Part shown: piece after piece, positions 9,618 to 18,098 of the stretch
Position numbering within the stretch: the stretch's first letter is position 1
Layout: each line of letters starts with the position of its first letter
DNA from: Herbaspirillum sp. ASV7
GTDB taxonomy: Bacteria > Pseudomonadota > Gammaproteobacteria > Burkholderiales > Burkholderiaceae_D
DNA: 35,475 nt
Direction of reading: 5' to 3'
Assembly (NCBI RefSeq): GCF_016429215.1
Contig: NZ_JAELUH010000057.1
Span: 1 to 35,475, forward strand
Made by a program: the position numbers and the translations under genes
The notes under the pieces: generated by a model
Database searches by the model: none
What the model saw: only the letters and a program-made list of their open reading frames with translations
Told to the model about the DNA's origin: nothing

Positions 9618-10383
9618 GCTCGGCCTCCCCCAGATAGACTTCCTTGACGCGCTGGTCGGCGGCGATCTCGGCGGGCGTGCCTTCCACCAGCACCTTGCCG
9701 CCCACCAGCACGGTGATGCGTTCGGCAAAACGGAACACCAGCCCCATGTCATGCTCGATGAAGACGATGGTCACATCGCGCGGCAATTGCGCAATCACCT
9801 CGAAGAGCTCGCGGCTCTCGGCCGAGGGGATGCCGGCTGCCGGTTCGTCCAGCAGCAAGACCTTGGGCTTGGTGGCCAGGGCCAGGGCGATTTCCACCAG
9901 GCGCTGCTTGCCATAGGCCAGGCTGCGGGTGATGCTGTTGGCTTCGCTCTCCAGCTTCAGCGAGGCCAGCAAGGCCATCGCTTCCTCCACCACGTCAGTC
10001 TGGCTGGCCACGGTCTGGTACCACTTGTATTGCATGCCGCGCCGCTCGGAGATGGCCAGCACCACCGACTCCAGCACCGTCAAACCGGCAAACAAGGTAT
10101 TGATCTGGAAGGTGCGCGTCATGCCGCGCTTGACCCGCTCATGCTGGGCCAGGCCGGTGATGTCGTCGCCGCCGAACCAGACCTTGCCGCTGCTGGGGGC
10201 GAAGCCCCCGGTCAAGAGGTTGATGAAGGTAGTCTTGCCGGCGCCGTTGGGGCCGATCAGGGCATGCCGTGCACCGGGCTGGAAGCTCAGGCTGACATCG
10301 CTGTTGGCCACGAAACTGCCCCAGCGCTTGGTCAGGCCCTCGGTGCGCAGGGTGGTGTCCCCTTTCTGCAGGGTCGCGCTCAT
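9610..10383 (-). CDS. livG: LivG: branched-chain-type ABC transporter ATP-binding protein
   Basis: This 257-aa ATPase of the LivG family has Walker A GPNGAGKT, the signature region SLAYGKQRLVEIALAL (a common LivG variant of LSGGQ), Walker B VLLLDEPAAGIP and the H-loop IEHDMGLVF. It overlaps livM by 4 bp upstream and livF by 8 bp downstream, a tightly coupled arrangement. It works with the other Liv subunits of this operon, which has no binding-protein gene of its own. Confidence 0.92.
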
Positions 10384-11426
10384 GCCCGGCCTCCCTTGAA
10401 GAACTTCTCACGCAGCACCGCCAGCCCGCCCAGCAGACCGCCACGGGCGAACAGCACGATCACGATCAGCAGCAGGCCGATCCAGAATTGCCAGTAGGCC
10501 GGGTTGAGCCCGGAGAGATAATCCTGCGCCAGCATGTAGACCAGCGCGCCAATCAGGCCGCCATAGAGACGACCGGTGCCGCCCAGCACCAGGATGATCA
10601 GCAGCTCGGCCGAACGCGGAAAGCCCAGTACATCCAGGCCGACGAACTGCGTGGTCTGCGCCAGCAAGGCGCCGGCCACACCGGCCACGGCAGCGGCGAC
10701 CGTGAAGATCACCACCAGGCGGCGGCTGACGTCGGCGCCGATGGCGGGCATGCGACGGCCGCCTTCGCGGATGCCCTTCAGACCCAGGCCGAAGGACGAG
10801 TTGACCAATCGGCGCAGCACCGCGAAGACGATGAAGAGCACCACGAAACTGTAGACATAGGCGACGCGACCGGTGAGGTCGAACTCGAAGAGCCCGAAGA
10901 TCTTGTCCATCACCATACCGGAGAGACCGTCCACGCCACCGGTGATGAAGGCCGCCTTGTTGGCCGCCTCGAAGAGCATCAGGCCGATACCGAGCGTGAC
11001 CATCAGGCGCGTCAGGTCGGCCCCGCGCACCACCAGGAAGCTGACCAGGAAACCGACCACCGCAGCAGCCAGGCCGGCCAGCAACAGCCCGCTGATCGGT
11101 TCGCCCCAGCCATGCGCGGCCAGCAGGCCGGCCGTGTAGGCGCCCACGCCGAAGAAGGCGGCGTGGCCCAGCGAGACGATGCCGGCATAACCCAGGATCA
11201 GGTCCAGCGAGACGGCAAACAGGCCCACGATCATGACCTGGCTGATCAGCACCAGATAGTCGGGGAAGACGAAGTAGGCGGCCACCGGCAAGAGCCAGAA
11301 GAGCAGTTCCAGCGGCGTCCAGCGGTCATTGGGCAGGTGCAGGACGGGCTTCATGTTGGAAGATCCGGTAGGAGCGGCAGGATGGGTCGGCGCGGTGCGG
11401 GCCACCAGGGAAGTGAAGATGCTCAT
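10380..11426 (-). CDS. livM: LivM: branched-chain-type ABC transporter permease
   Basis: This 348-aa membrane protein has many hydrophobic segments and the LivM signature region (DLILGYAGIVSLGHAAFFGVGAYT is visible at about residues 75-98). The first 25-30 residues before the first membrane segment are polar and proline-rich, so a later start at the internal Met near residue 25 is possible. It overlaps livH by ATGA and livG by 4 bp. It pairs with LivH to form the membrane channel. Confidence 0.9.
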   Translation of the reverse strand: MSIFTSLVARTAPTHPAAPTGSSNMKPVLHLPNDRWTPLELLFWLLPVAAYFVFPDYLVLISQVMIVGLFAVSLDLILGYAGIVSLGHAAFFGVGAYTAGLLAAHGWGEPISGLLLAGLAAAVVGFLVSFLVVRGADLTRLMVTLGIGLMLFEAANKAAFITGGVDGLSGMVMDKIFGLFEFDLTGRVAYVYSFVVLFIVFAVLRRLVNSSFGLGLKGIREGGRRMPAIGADVSRRLVVIFTVAAAVAGVAGALLAQTTQFVGLDVLGFPRSAELLIILVLGGTGRLYGGLIGALVYMLAQDYLSGLNPAYWQFWIGLLLIVIVLFARGGLLGGLAVLREKFFKGGRA

Positions 11427-12289
11427 CCGCGCCTCCGCATCAGGCCCGCCGGGAACAGGATCAGCAACACCACCATCAGGCCATAGATGACGAAGGCGCC
11501 GATCTCGGGCACGTAGTATTTGCCGGCGACATCGAAGACACCCAGGATCACCGCCGCCAGCAGCGGCCCCTTGATGGTGCCGGCCCCGCCCACGGCCACC
11601 ACCAGCAGGAAGTAGACCATGTACTTGACCGGGAAGGTCGGGTCCAGCCCCAGCACGTCGATGCCCAGGCCGCCGCCCAGGCCGGCCAGGCCGGAACCGA
11701 GTGCGAAGGTCAGGCTGAAGACACGGCTGACATTGATGCCAAGACCGGCCGCAGCTACCTGGTTATCGACCGAGGCACGGATCTGCGCACCGAAGCGGGT
11801 GCGCTCGATCAAGAGGCCCAGAGCCAGCGTCACCAGCACCACCACACCGATGAGGAAGACCCGGTAGGCGCCCACGTCCAGGCCCAGCAGCGAGACCTGT
11901 CCGCGCAGCCAGTCGGGCAACACCACCGGCTGCTGGGTCGGCCCCCACTGCCAGGTGGCGCCAGCCACGGCCATGAAGGTCAGGCCGATGGAAAAGAGCA
12001 CCTGGTCCAGGTGGCTGGCCTTGTAGAGGCGGCGGTAGAGTGAACGCTCCAGCACCAGCCCGACCACCGCCGACGCCAGGAAGGCCAGCGGCAGCGTGAG
12101 CAGGAAGGGAACCCCCAGTCCATTGAGCAGGCTCACGCAGACATAGCCGCCCAGCATGGCAAAGGCGCCATGGGCCAGGTTGATGAAATTCATCATGCCC
12201 ATCGTCACCGACAGGCCCACGCTGATGAGAAACAGCAGGCTGCCATAGGCAATGCCGTCGAATAGCACCCCGAGGAAGTTGCCTAGCAT
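11423..12289 (-). CDS. livH: LivH: branched-chain-type ABC transporter permease
   Basis: This 288-aa permease has the LivH pattern near the N-terminus, with DGIAYGSLLFLISVGLSVTMG followed by NLAHGAFAMLGGY. The frame can also start at a TTG at 12295. The ATG at 12289 is preferred because AGGGAG lies 7 nt upstream of it and only 1 nt from the TTG. It is the first transporter gene after pcaF, separated by about 220 bp, so it may have its own promoter or be read through from pcaIJF. A 24-codon open frame overlaps its start. Confidence 0.9.
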   Translation of the reverse strand: MLGNFLGVLFDGIAYGSLLFLISVGLSVTMGMMNFINLAHGAFAMLGGYVCVSLLNGLGVPFLLTLPLAFLASAVVGLVLERSLYRRLYKASHLDQVLFSIGLTFMAVAGATWQWGPTQQPVVLPDWLRGQVSLLGLDVGAYRVFLIGVVVLVTLALGLLIERTRFGAQIRASVDNQVAAAGLGINVSRVFSLTFALGSGLAGLGGGLGIDVLGLDPTFPVKYMVYFLLVVAVGGAGTIKGPLLAAVILGVFDVAGKYYVPEIGAFVIYGLMVVLLILFPAGLMRRRG

Positions 12290-12357
12290 GGCCAAGCTCC
12301 CTGGCGGATGTGCCGCAAGTTGCCCGCAAGGGGCGTGAACGTACGCTGGTCAAACAT
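12283..12357 (-). CDS. Possible 24-aa leader peptide overlapping the livH start
   Basis: A short frame runs from an ATG at 12357 to a TAG at 12283-12285 and ends inside the first codons of livH. AGAGGAG at 12369-12375 precedes the ATG by 11 nt and is the best ribosome site in this region. The peptide reads MFDQRTFTPLAGNLRHIRQG and ends AWPC. The overlap would couple its translation to livH. It could equally be chance; there is no protein-level evidence. Confidence 0.3.
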   Translation of the reverse strand: MFDQRTFTPLAGNLRHIRQGAWPC

Positions 12358-12508
12358 GATGCTGCTGTCTCCTCTTCTGGTCTGGCCTGCGGCTCTGTTT
12401 AGGGCGGCCGCTAGGTCATGGGCTTGCTGGGCGTCTATTTTCCGATGTTTCCTGCCGTCCTTGCCTGATTGTTTTTGATGTTTTTCATGATGGCTTTTGA
12501 GGTCACGC

Positions 12509-13711
12509 TCAGACGCGCTCGATCACCATCGCAATGCCCTGCCCCACGCCGATGCACATGGTGCACAGGGCGTAACGACCGCCGCTGCGTTCGAGCTGAT
12601 AGATGGCGGTCGTCACCAGGCGCGCACCGCTCATGCCCAGCGGATGGCCCAGGGCAATGGCGCCGCCGTTGGGATTGACGCGTGCATCGTCATCGGCCAC
12701 GCCCAGTTCACGCAACACCGCCAGGCCTTGCGAGGCAAAGGCTTCGTTGAGTTCGATCACGTCCATCTGGTCTATCGTCATGCCCAGTTGCGCCAGCAGC
12801 TTCTTGCTGGCCGGGGCCGGTCCCATGCCCATGATGCGCGGCGCCACGCCGGCGGTGGCCATGCCCAGGATGCGGGCGCGCGGCTTGAGCCGGTATTGCT
12901 CCACCACCTCGGCGCTGGCCAGCAGTAGCGCGCAGGCACCGTCATTGACCCCCGAGGCATTGCCGGCGGTGACCGTGCCGTCGGGCTTGACCACGCCCTT
13001 CAGGCGCGCCAGCGCTTCCATGCTGGTAGCACGGGGATGTTCGTCCTGCGTGACGGTGATGGGGTCGCCCTTCTTCTGCGGGATCACCACCGGCACGATC
13101 TCCTGGGCCAGCGTGCCATTGGCTTGCGCGGCGGCGGCCTTGGCCTGGCTGCGCAGGGCGAACTGGTCCTGGTCTTCACGGCTGACCTTGTAGTCGACGG
13201 CGACGTTTTCGGCCGTCTCGGGCATGGCATCCACGCCATACTTCTGCTTCATCAGGGCATTGACGAAACGCCAGCCGATGGTGGTGTCCTGGATCGCAGC
13301 CTGGCGCGAGAAGGCGCTGTCGGCCTTGCCCATCACGAAGGGGGCGCGGGTCATCGATTCGACGCCGCCGGCGATCATCAACCGGGTCTCGCCCGACTTG
13401 ATGGCGCGTGCGGCGGTGCCCAGCGCATCCATGCCCGAGCCGCACAGGCGGTTGATGGTGCTGCCCGGCACTTCCTGCGGCAGACCGGCCAGCAGCAGCG
13501 ACATGCGCGCCACGTTGCGGTTGTCTTCGCCGGCCTGGTTGGCGCAGCCGTAGATGACGTCATCGACGGCACTCCAGTCCACTTGCGGATTGCGCTCCAT
13601 CAGCGCACGCAGCGGCACGGCGCCCAGGTCGTCGGCGCGCACATCCTTGAGCGCGCCGCCGTAGCGGCCGATGGGGGTACGGATGGCGTCACAGATAAAT
13701 ACGTCTTTCAT
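12509..13711 (-). CDS. pcaF: 3-oxoadipyl-CoA thiolase PcaF
   Basis: This 400-aa thiolase cleaves 3-oxoadipyl-CoA to succinyl-CoA and acetyl-CoA, the last step of the beta-ketoadipate pathway. The acylated cysteine is C90 in INRLCGSGMDA. The C-terminal GGAIALGHPLGMSGAR supplies the histidine and CTMCIGVGQG the second cysteine. Length and N-terminus (FICDAIRTPIGRYGG) are those of PcaF/PaaJ. It follows pcaJ by 67 bp on the same strand. PaaJ has the same activity, but the pcaIJ context favours PcaF. Confidence 0.92.
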   Translation of the reverse strand: MKDVFICDAIRTPIGRYGGALKDVRADDLGAVPLRALMERNPQVDWSAVDDVIYGCANQAGEDNRNVARMSLLLAGLPQEVPGSTINRLCGSGMDALGTAARAIKSGETRLMIAGGVESMTRAPFVMGKADSAFSRQAAIQDTTIGWRFVNALMKQKYGVDAMPETAENVAVDYKVSREDQDQFALRSQAKAAAAQANGTLAQEIVPVVIPQKKGDPITVTQDEHPRATSMEALARLKGVVKPDGTVTAGNASGVNDGACALLLASAEVVEQYRLKPRARILGMATAGVAPRIMGMGPAPASKKLLAQLGMTIDQMDVIELNEAFASQGLAVLRELGVADDDARVNPNGGAIALGHPLGMSGARLVTTAIYQLERSGGRYALCTMCIGVGQGIAMVIERV

Positions 13712-13778
13712 GCTGTCCTCACTACGGATGGGGCTTGCTGCAAATGGATGGATTCAGGGATTCGGTCGAGCAGAGGAT

Positions 13779-14420
13779 TCAGGCCGCCGGCAACAAGGGC
13801 GCGCCGGTCAGTTCCTGCAATTGCGCCAAGGACAGGCCTTCGACGATCTCCACCACGCGCAGGCCCTGCGGCGTGACATCGATCACGGCCAGGTCGGTGT
13901 AGATGCGGTTGACGCAGCCGATGCCGGTGAGCGGATAGGAGCAGGCCTCTACCAGCTTGCTCTCGCCGGTCTTGGTCTGGTGATCCATCATCACGAACAC
14001 CTGCTTGGCGCCGATGGCCAGGTCCATCGCACCGCCCACGGCGGGGATGGCGTCCGGCGCGCCGGTATGCCAGTTGGCCAGGTCACCCTTGGCCGAGACC
14101 TGGAAGGCGCCCAGCACGCAGATATCGAGGTGGCCGCCGCGCATCATCGCAAAGGAGTCGGCGTGATGGAAGTAGGAGCCACCGGTCAACAGCGTCACCG
14201 GCTGCTTGCCGGCGTTGATGAGGTCTTCGTCCTCTTCGCCGGGCGCGGGCGCGGGGCCCATGCCGAGCACGCCGTTTTCGCTGTGCAGGAAGATTTCCTT
14301 GTCGGCGGGCAGGTAGTTGGCAACCTTGGTGGGCAGGCCGATGCCCAGGTTCACGTAGGCGCCTTCGGGGATATCCTGGGCCACGCGTGCGGCGATCTGG
14401 TCACGGGTGAAGCGGTTCAT
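13779..14420 (-). CDS. pcaJ: 3-oxoadipate CoA-transferase subunit B PcaJ
   Basis: This 213-aa class I CoA-transferase beta subunit works with PcaI to move CoA from succinyl-CoA to 3-oxoadipate. It has the GIGLPT segment near the N-terminus and the catalytic glutamate in HSENGVLGMGP. The start at 14420 overlaps the pcaI stop by ATGA and gives the normal family N-terminus (MNRFTRDQIAARVAQD), although the frame is open further upstream. Confidence 0.93.
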   Translation of the reverse strand: MNRFTRDQIAARVAQDIPEGAYVNLGIGLPTKVANYLPADKEIFLHSENGVLGMGPAPAPGEEDEDLINAGKQPVTLLTGGSYFHHADSFAMMRGGHLDICVLGAFQVSAKGDLANWHTGAPDAIPAVGGAMDLAIGAKQVFVMMDHQTKTGESKLVEACSYPLTGIGCVNRIYTDLAVIDVTPQGLRVVEIVEGLSLAQLQELTGAPLLPAA

Positions 14421-15091
14421 TGCTGGGCCTCCTTGGTTGCCACGATGCGCTGTACGAAGATGCCGGGCGTGATAATGTTTTCCGGATCGAGCTGGCCCAG
14501 TTCCACCACCTCGCTGACCTGGGCAATGGTGCACTTGGCAGCCATGGCCATGATCGGGCCGAAGTTGCGGGCGGTCTTGCGATAGACCAGGTTGCCCCAG
14601 CGGTCGCCGCGCAATGCCTTGATCAGGGCGAAGTCGGCGTGGATGGGCGACTCCAGCACGTAGTGGCGGCCGTTGATCTCGCGGGTTTCCTTGCCCTCGG
14701 CCAGCATGGTGCCGTAACCGGTCGGGCTGAAGAAGCCGCCGATACCGGCGCCGGCGGCGCGGATGCGCTCGGCCAGGTTGCCCTGCGGGGTCAGTTCCAG
14801 CTCGATCTCGCCGGCGCGGTAGAGCGCGTCGAAGACGTGCGAGTCGGTCTGGCGCGGGAAGGAACAGATGATCTTCTTCACCCGCTTGGTCTTGAGCAAC
14901 GCGGCCAGGCCGGTGTCACCGTTGCCGGCATTGTTGTTGACGATGGTCAGGTCGCGCGCGCCTTGCGCGATCAGGGCATCGATCAGCGCCGACGGCATGC
15001 CGGCATTGCCGAAACCGCCGATCATGATGGTGGCGCCATCATGGATGTCCGCCACCGCCTGCTCCAGGGAGCCAGAAATTTTATCGATCAC
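14417..15091 (-). CDS. pcaI: 3-oxoadipate CoA-transferase subunit A PcaI
   Basis: This 224-aa class I CoA-transferase alpha subunit has the CoA-binding GGFGNAGMP near residues 24-32, and FFSPTGYGT further on. It is the first gene of pcaIJF and overlaps pcaJ by 4 bp. Divergently, 285 bp away, lies the IclR regulator gene; the intergenic region carries two PcaR-like boxes. The substrate follows from the complete pcaI-J-F set beside it. Confidence 0.93.
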   Translation of the reverse strand: MIDKISGSLEQAVADIHDGATIMIGGFGNAGMPSALIDALIAQGARDLTIVNNNAGNGDTGLAALLKTKRVKKIICSFPRQTDSHVFDALYRAGEIELELTPQGNLAERIRAAGAGIGGFFSPTGYGTMLAEGKETREINGRHYVLESPIHADFALIKALRGDRWGNLVYRKTARNFGPIMAMAAKCTIAQVSEVVELGQLDPENIITPGIFVQRIVATKEAQQ

Positions 15092-15231
15092 GTTGCTCTC
15101 ACTTTAGGTTCGGCGCCTGCCAGTGCAGCGCCTGCTTGCAGCCCGCTGCAGTGCTCAGCAGGGCCGGTTCTGGTCGGGTCTCCACCAGGTCCGGGGGATC
15201 GCTTGCGGGCTGTTGTGATTTGCCTGACAAT

Positions 15232-15265
15232 GTTCGATCACCGAACTAATGTTTGATTTTCGCAC
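15232..15265. promoter_or_regulatory. Tandem PcaR/IclR-type boxes, pcaI-pcaR intergenic region
   Basis: Two 15-bp sequences start 19 bp apart: GTTCGATCACCGAAC (15232-15246, arms GTTCG/CGAAC) and GTTTGATTTTCGCAC (15251-15265). Each matches 12 of 15 bases of the Pseudomonas putida PcaR box, GTTCGATAATCGCAC as I remember it. They lie between divergent pcaI and pcaR, where both activation of pcaIJF and autoregulation would be expected. Confidence 0.75.
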
Positions 15266-15376
15266 AAAAAGAGTTTAGCGACCCGGTTTAAGGGCCGTCA
15301 AGAAAAACCCGCAGGATGTGTTCGCTTGCCGCACAAACCGTTAGAATTCCCCGACTGCCATTGAGAATCCGCGCCC

Positions 15377-16312
15377 ATGTCCACCACGCCCGTCGCCAAG
15401 ACCCGCAACAGTCCAGTCAAGAGCAGCAAAAGCAGCAAGAGCATCGATGCCAGCGCCGCCGCCAAACCGGCCCGGGCCACCCGCGCCAAGGCCAAGCCAG
15501 CGCCGGCCCTGGCCGAACCGGAACGCGAGCTGACCATCGCCGAGGAGATCGACGCCCTCACCGATCCCAGCTTCATGACCTCGCTGGCGCGTGGCCTGGC
15601 GGTGATCCGTGCCTTCAGCGATTCGCGCCGCAGCCTGACCATCGCCCAGATCAGCCAGAAGACCGGCATCCCGCGCGCGGCGGTGCGGCGTTGCCTGCAT
15701 ACCCTGAAGCAGCTGGGCTATGCCGATTCCGACGTCAACAATTTCTCGCTGCGCCCCAAGATCCTCACGCTGGGCTATTCCTACCTGTCGTCGACGCCGC
15801 TGACCGTGTCGGCCCAGCCCTACCTGAACAACATCAGCCGCACCCTGGGCGAGTCCTGCTCGCTGGCCGTGCTGGACGACAACGAAGTGCTCTACGTGGC
15901 GCGCTCGGCCACCTCGCGCGTGATGTCGGTAGCGCTCAATACCGGCAGCCGCCTGCCCGCCTATTGCACCTCGCTGGGCCGGGCCATGTTGGCGCATCTG
16001 CCTGACGATCAGTTGAAGGCCTACTTCGAGAAGGTCAAGCTGCGCGCGCTGACCGACAAGACGGTGGTGTCGCAGAAGCGCCTGCGCGAGATCCTGGCCG
16101 GCGTGCGCGAGAACGGCTATGCCGTCATCGACGAAGAACTGGAAGTGGGACTGCGCTCCATCGCCGTGCCGGTACGCGGTGCCTCCGGCAACGTGCTGGC
16201 GGCGCTGAACGTGGGTGCACAAGCTGCGCGCGTCTCGCGCAAGCAGATGGAAGAAGAGATCCTGCCCGTGCTGCTGCGCGGCGCCCAGGAACTGTCGGTA
16301 CTGCTGCCCTGA
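15377..16312 (+). CDS. pcaR: IclR-family regulator of the beta-ketoadipate genes (PcaR-like)
   Basis: This 311-aa IclR protein has a helix-turn-helix at about residues 65-125, with SLTIAQISQKTGIPRAAVRR. The C-terminal effector domain contains the family ending around GYAVIDEELEVGLRSIAVPV. The first 60 or so residues form an unusual tail rich in Lys, Ala, Pro and Ser, probably disordered; an internal Met at residue 67 could be an alternative start. It diverges from pcaIJF, and PcaR-like boxes lie between them and at two further promoters in the window. The likely effector, as in Pseudomonas, is 3-oxoadipate. The name is given from context. Confidence 0.82.
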   Translation: MSTTPVAKTRNSPVKSSKSSKSIDASAAAKPARATRAKAKPAPALAEPERELTIAEEIDALTDPSFMTSLARGLAVIRAFSDSRRSLTIAQISQKTGIPRAAVRRCLHTLKQLGYADSDVNNFSLRPKILTLGYSYLSSTPLTVSAQPYLNNISRTLGESCSLAVLDDNEVLYVARSATSRVMSVALNTGSRLPAYCTSLGRAMLAHLPDDQLKAYFEKVKLRALTDKTVVSQKRLREILAGVRENGYAVIDEELEVGLRSIAVPVRGASGNVLAALNVGAQAARVSRKQMEEEILPVLLRGAQELSVLLP

Positions 16313-16350
16313 AAAACCGGTCCGGCCGCACCACGGTGCTGGCCGGACCG
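16312..16350 (-). terminator. Intrinsic terminator for the porin transcript
   Basis: Arms at 16318-16327 (CGGTCCGGCC) and 16341-16350 (GGCCGGACCG) form a 10-bp stem. Read on the minus strand, the stem is followed almost at once by five T at 16312-16316. It overlaps the end of the convergent pcaR gene. On the plus strand there is no T run, so it ends porin transcription rather than pcaR. Confidence 0.8.
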
Positions 16351-16390
16351 AAAGACCGGGGCGTCCACAGTCCCGCCCCGGCCATGGATG

Positions 16391-16414
16391 CGACGCATCC
16401 CTGTGGATGCGTCG
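16391..16414. other. Strong hairpin between convergent pcaR and porin genes
   Basis: CGACGCATCC (16391-16400) and GGATGCGTCG (16405-16414) form a perfect 10-bp stem with a CTGT tetraloop. No T run follows on either strand. It may protect the 3' end of the porin mRNA or help the terminator downstream. Confidence 0.6.
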
Positions 16415-16435
16415 TCCTCAAGCACCGTGTGCAGA

Positions 16436-17533
16436 TCAGAAGGTATGACGGATGCCGCTCATCACGCCGAACTGGTTCTTGCCCGCTCCCACCGTACCAC
16501 CGGCATCGATGGCCACGGCCGAGGTGCCGCCGTTCTTGATGTAGCCCACCGAGGTATACAGTGCCGTGCGCTTGGACAGGTTGTAGGTCAGGCGTGCCAC
16601 CGACAGCGTGACATCGTTGTCGCTGCCCTTGACGTTCAGGCGCGAGACCTGCGCATCCAGCACCAGGGCCACCGACAGCGGATAGCTCACTCCCAGGTAG
16701 TACAGGTCGGAGTCGGTATTGGTATTGGCGGCCGCACGGGTACGACGATCCACCACGCCGCCGCCGATCTTGACGTCACCCAGCATGAAGTAACCGTTCA
16801 GCGTGACGCGCTGGTCGGTGTTGTCGCTGCTGGTCAGGCCGTTGGAGGCGCCGGTGTTGCCATACATGATGTCGTAGGAAGTGGTGACACCCCAGCCACG
16901 TCCGTCATAGCCCAGCAGGCCGGTGACCTGGCGGCAGGCCTTGCTGTTGCCGGCCACTTCGCCGGGGCAGTTGGTGGCGGCGGGACCGGCCGGACCGGCA
17001 GCATCACGACCGAAACTGTAGGTCGCGCCCACAGTGAAGCCGCTGAAGGTACCGAGGTAGCCGATGGAATTGTCGCTACGGGCATTGGGCAGATAGGGAT
17101 CGATGCTACCGATGGCGAAGATGTTGGGCCCCATGACGTCGGTCTTGAGCTGCGAGATATAGGTCATGTTGATCTGGCGACCCAGCATGACCTGGCCCCA
17201 GTCGCTCTTCAGGCCGACATAGGACTGGCGGCCGAACAGGCGACCGCCCTGGCCCATCGCACCGGTGTCGGGTGCGAAGCCCGACTCCAGCACGAACATC
17301 GCCTGCAGGCCGCCACCGAGATCTTCCGTACCACGGAAACCCAGGCGTGACGGGAAGCTGCCCGTCAGCGAAGGCATCTTGAAGACCGAATTGCCGGCCG
17401 CGTTGGCATTGGTCGTATAGACCACGCCGGTATCGATGATGCCGTAGATGGTGACCGAACTCTGCGCCATCGCCTGGCTTGCGCACAGGCCTGCGGCCAG
17501 GGCCATGGCGCTCACTGCTACTGTCTTTTTCAT
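16436..17533 (-). CDS. Outer-membrane porin (Burkholderiales OmpC-like, Porin_4 family)
   Basis: This 365-aa beta-barrel porin has a Sec signal peptide ending ASQAMAQ. The mature start SSVTIYGIIDTGVVYTTNA is the hallmark of neisserial/Burkholderiales trimeric porins. It ends GIRHTF, with the terminal Phe needed for outer-membrane assembly. The ATG at 17533 is preceded by AGGAGGAG, which outranks the earlier in-frame start. Placed between pcaR and a transporter binding protein, it may provide outer-membrane entry for aromatic acids, though such porins are usually general. A terminator lies at 16312-16350. Confidence 0.9.
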   Translation of the reverse strand: MKKTVAVSAMALAAGLCASQAMAQSSVTIYGIIDTGVVYTTNANAAGNSVFKMPSLTGSFPSRLGFRGTEDLGGGLQAMFVLESGFAPDTGAMGQGGRLFGRQSYVGLKSDWGQVMLGRQINMTYISQLKTDVMGPNIFAIGSIDPYLPNARSDNSIGYLGTFSGFTVGATYSFGRDAAGPAGPAATNCPGEVAGNSKACRQVTGLLGYDGRGWGVTTSYDIMYGNTGASNGLTSSDNTDQRVTLNGYFMLGDVKIGGGVVDRRTRAAANTNTDSDLYYLGVSYPLSVALVLDAQVSRLNVKGSDNDVTLSVARLTYNLSKRTALYTSVGYIKNGGTSAVAIDAGGTVGAGKNQFGVMSGIRHTF

Positions 17534-18098
17534 TACCGTCTCCTCCTGATGACTCGTTGAACGTTGTGTTTGGCCGGTCCGCTGTCGGATCGCACCTTGT
17601 GCCGGTGCGTACCGGCGATTCGCTGCTCGCCGTCCTTGCTTTGATACAGGGTGTTGCCTGTTGCGAATTCGGTGCTGCCGTGCACGACACACCAGCGGGC
17701 GGGCGCAAGAAGGCCCCCTGCCCCATGACCCTGGTCATCGGCATGCCTGCTTTTGCCACGCGGCAAGCGCGTCGCGGTGAAACACGATTTGATGGATGCA
17801 ACTCGTGGTTGCATGAGAAGGAACACTGGAGGGAGCCTCGCAGAACCCTCAGGGAACGTCTCCGGACTAAGTTTTTATACCGTTTTATTTGCTGTTCGAT
17901 TACCGCACATCAGTTTGTTAACCGAACAGATGTTGCGATACTATTGTTCGCGCCCCGGCTTTGTCAACAAGACGAGTCGGGTAAAACCAGGCAACGCGTC
18001 GCCCGACTGCAACAGTGGGGCCGTCGATGAGACAATCGATCCGGCGACAGAACCGGTCAGATCACCGATGCTGCACGCACTCAACATGGAGACTGAAA
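17534..18098. promoter_or_regulatory. Divergent control region of porin and SBP3
   Basis: This 565-bp stretch contains no gene I can support. It carries a 7-bp hairpin (ATGCAAC at 17796-17802, GTTGCAT at 17808-17814) and the tandem IclR-type boxes at 17894-17927. A possible plus-strand promoter is TTGTTA (17915-17920), an 18-bp spacer, and TACTAT (17939-17944), which would place the second box over the -35. AT content rises around 17870-17950. Confidence 0.5.
17894..17927. promoter_or_regulatory. Tandem PcaR/IclR-type boxes upstream of SBP3
   Basis: GTTCGATTACCGCAC (17894-17908) matches the remembered Pseudomonas PcaR box at 13 of 15 positions. GTTTGTTAACCGAAC (17913-17927) follows at the same 19-bp start-to-start spacing as the pair in front of pcaI. 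The shared spacing links SBP3 to the pca regulator. Confidence 0.75.

Noticed and set aside
12331..12357. Weak PcaR-like match upstream of livH on the minus strand (GTTTGACCAGCGTAC)
   Set aside because: It matches only about 10 of 15 positions and the neighbouring GTTC element is 15 bp away, not 19. Too weak to add livHMGF to the box-bearing set.
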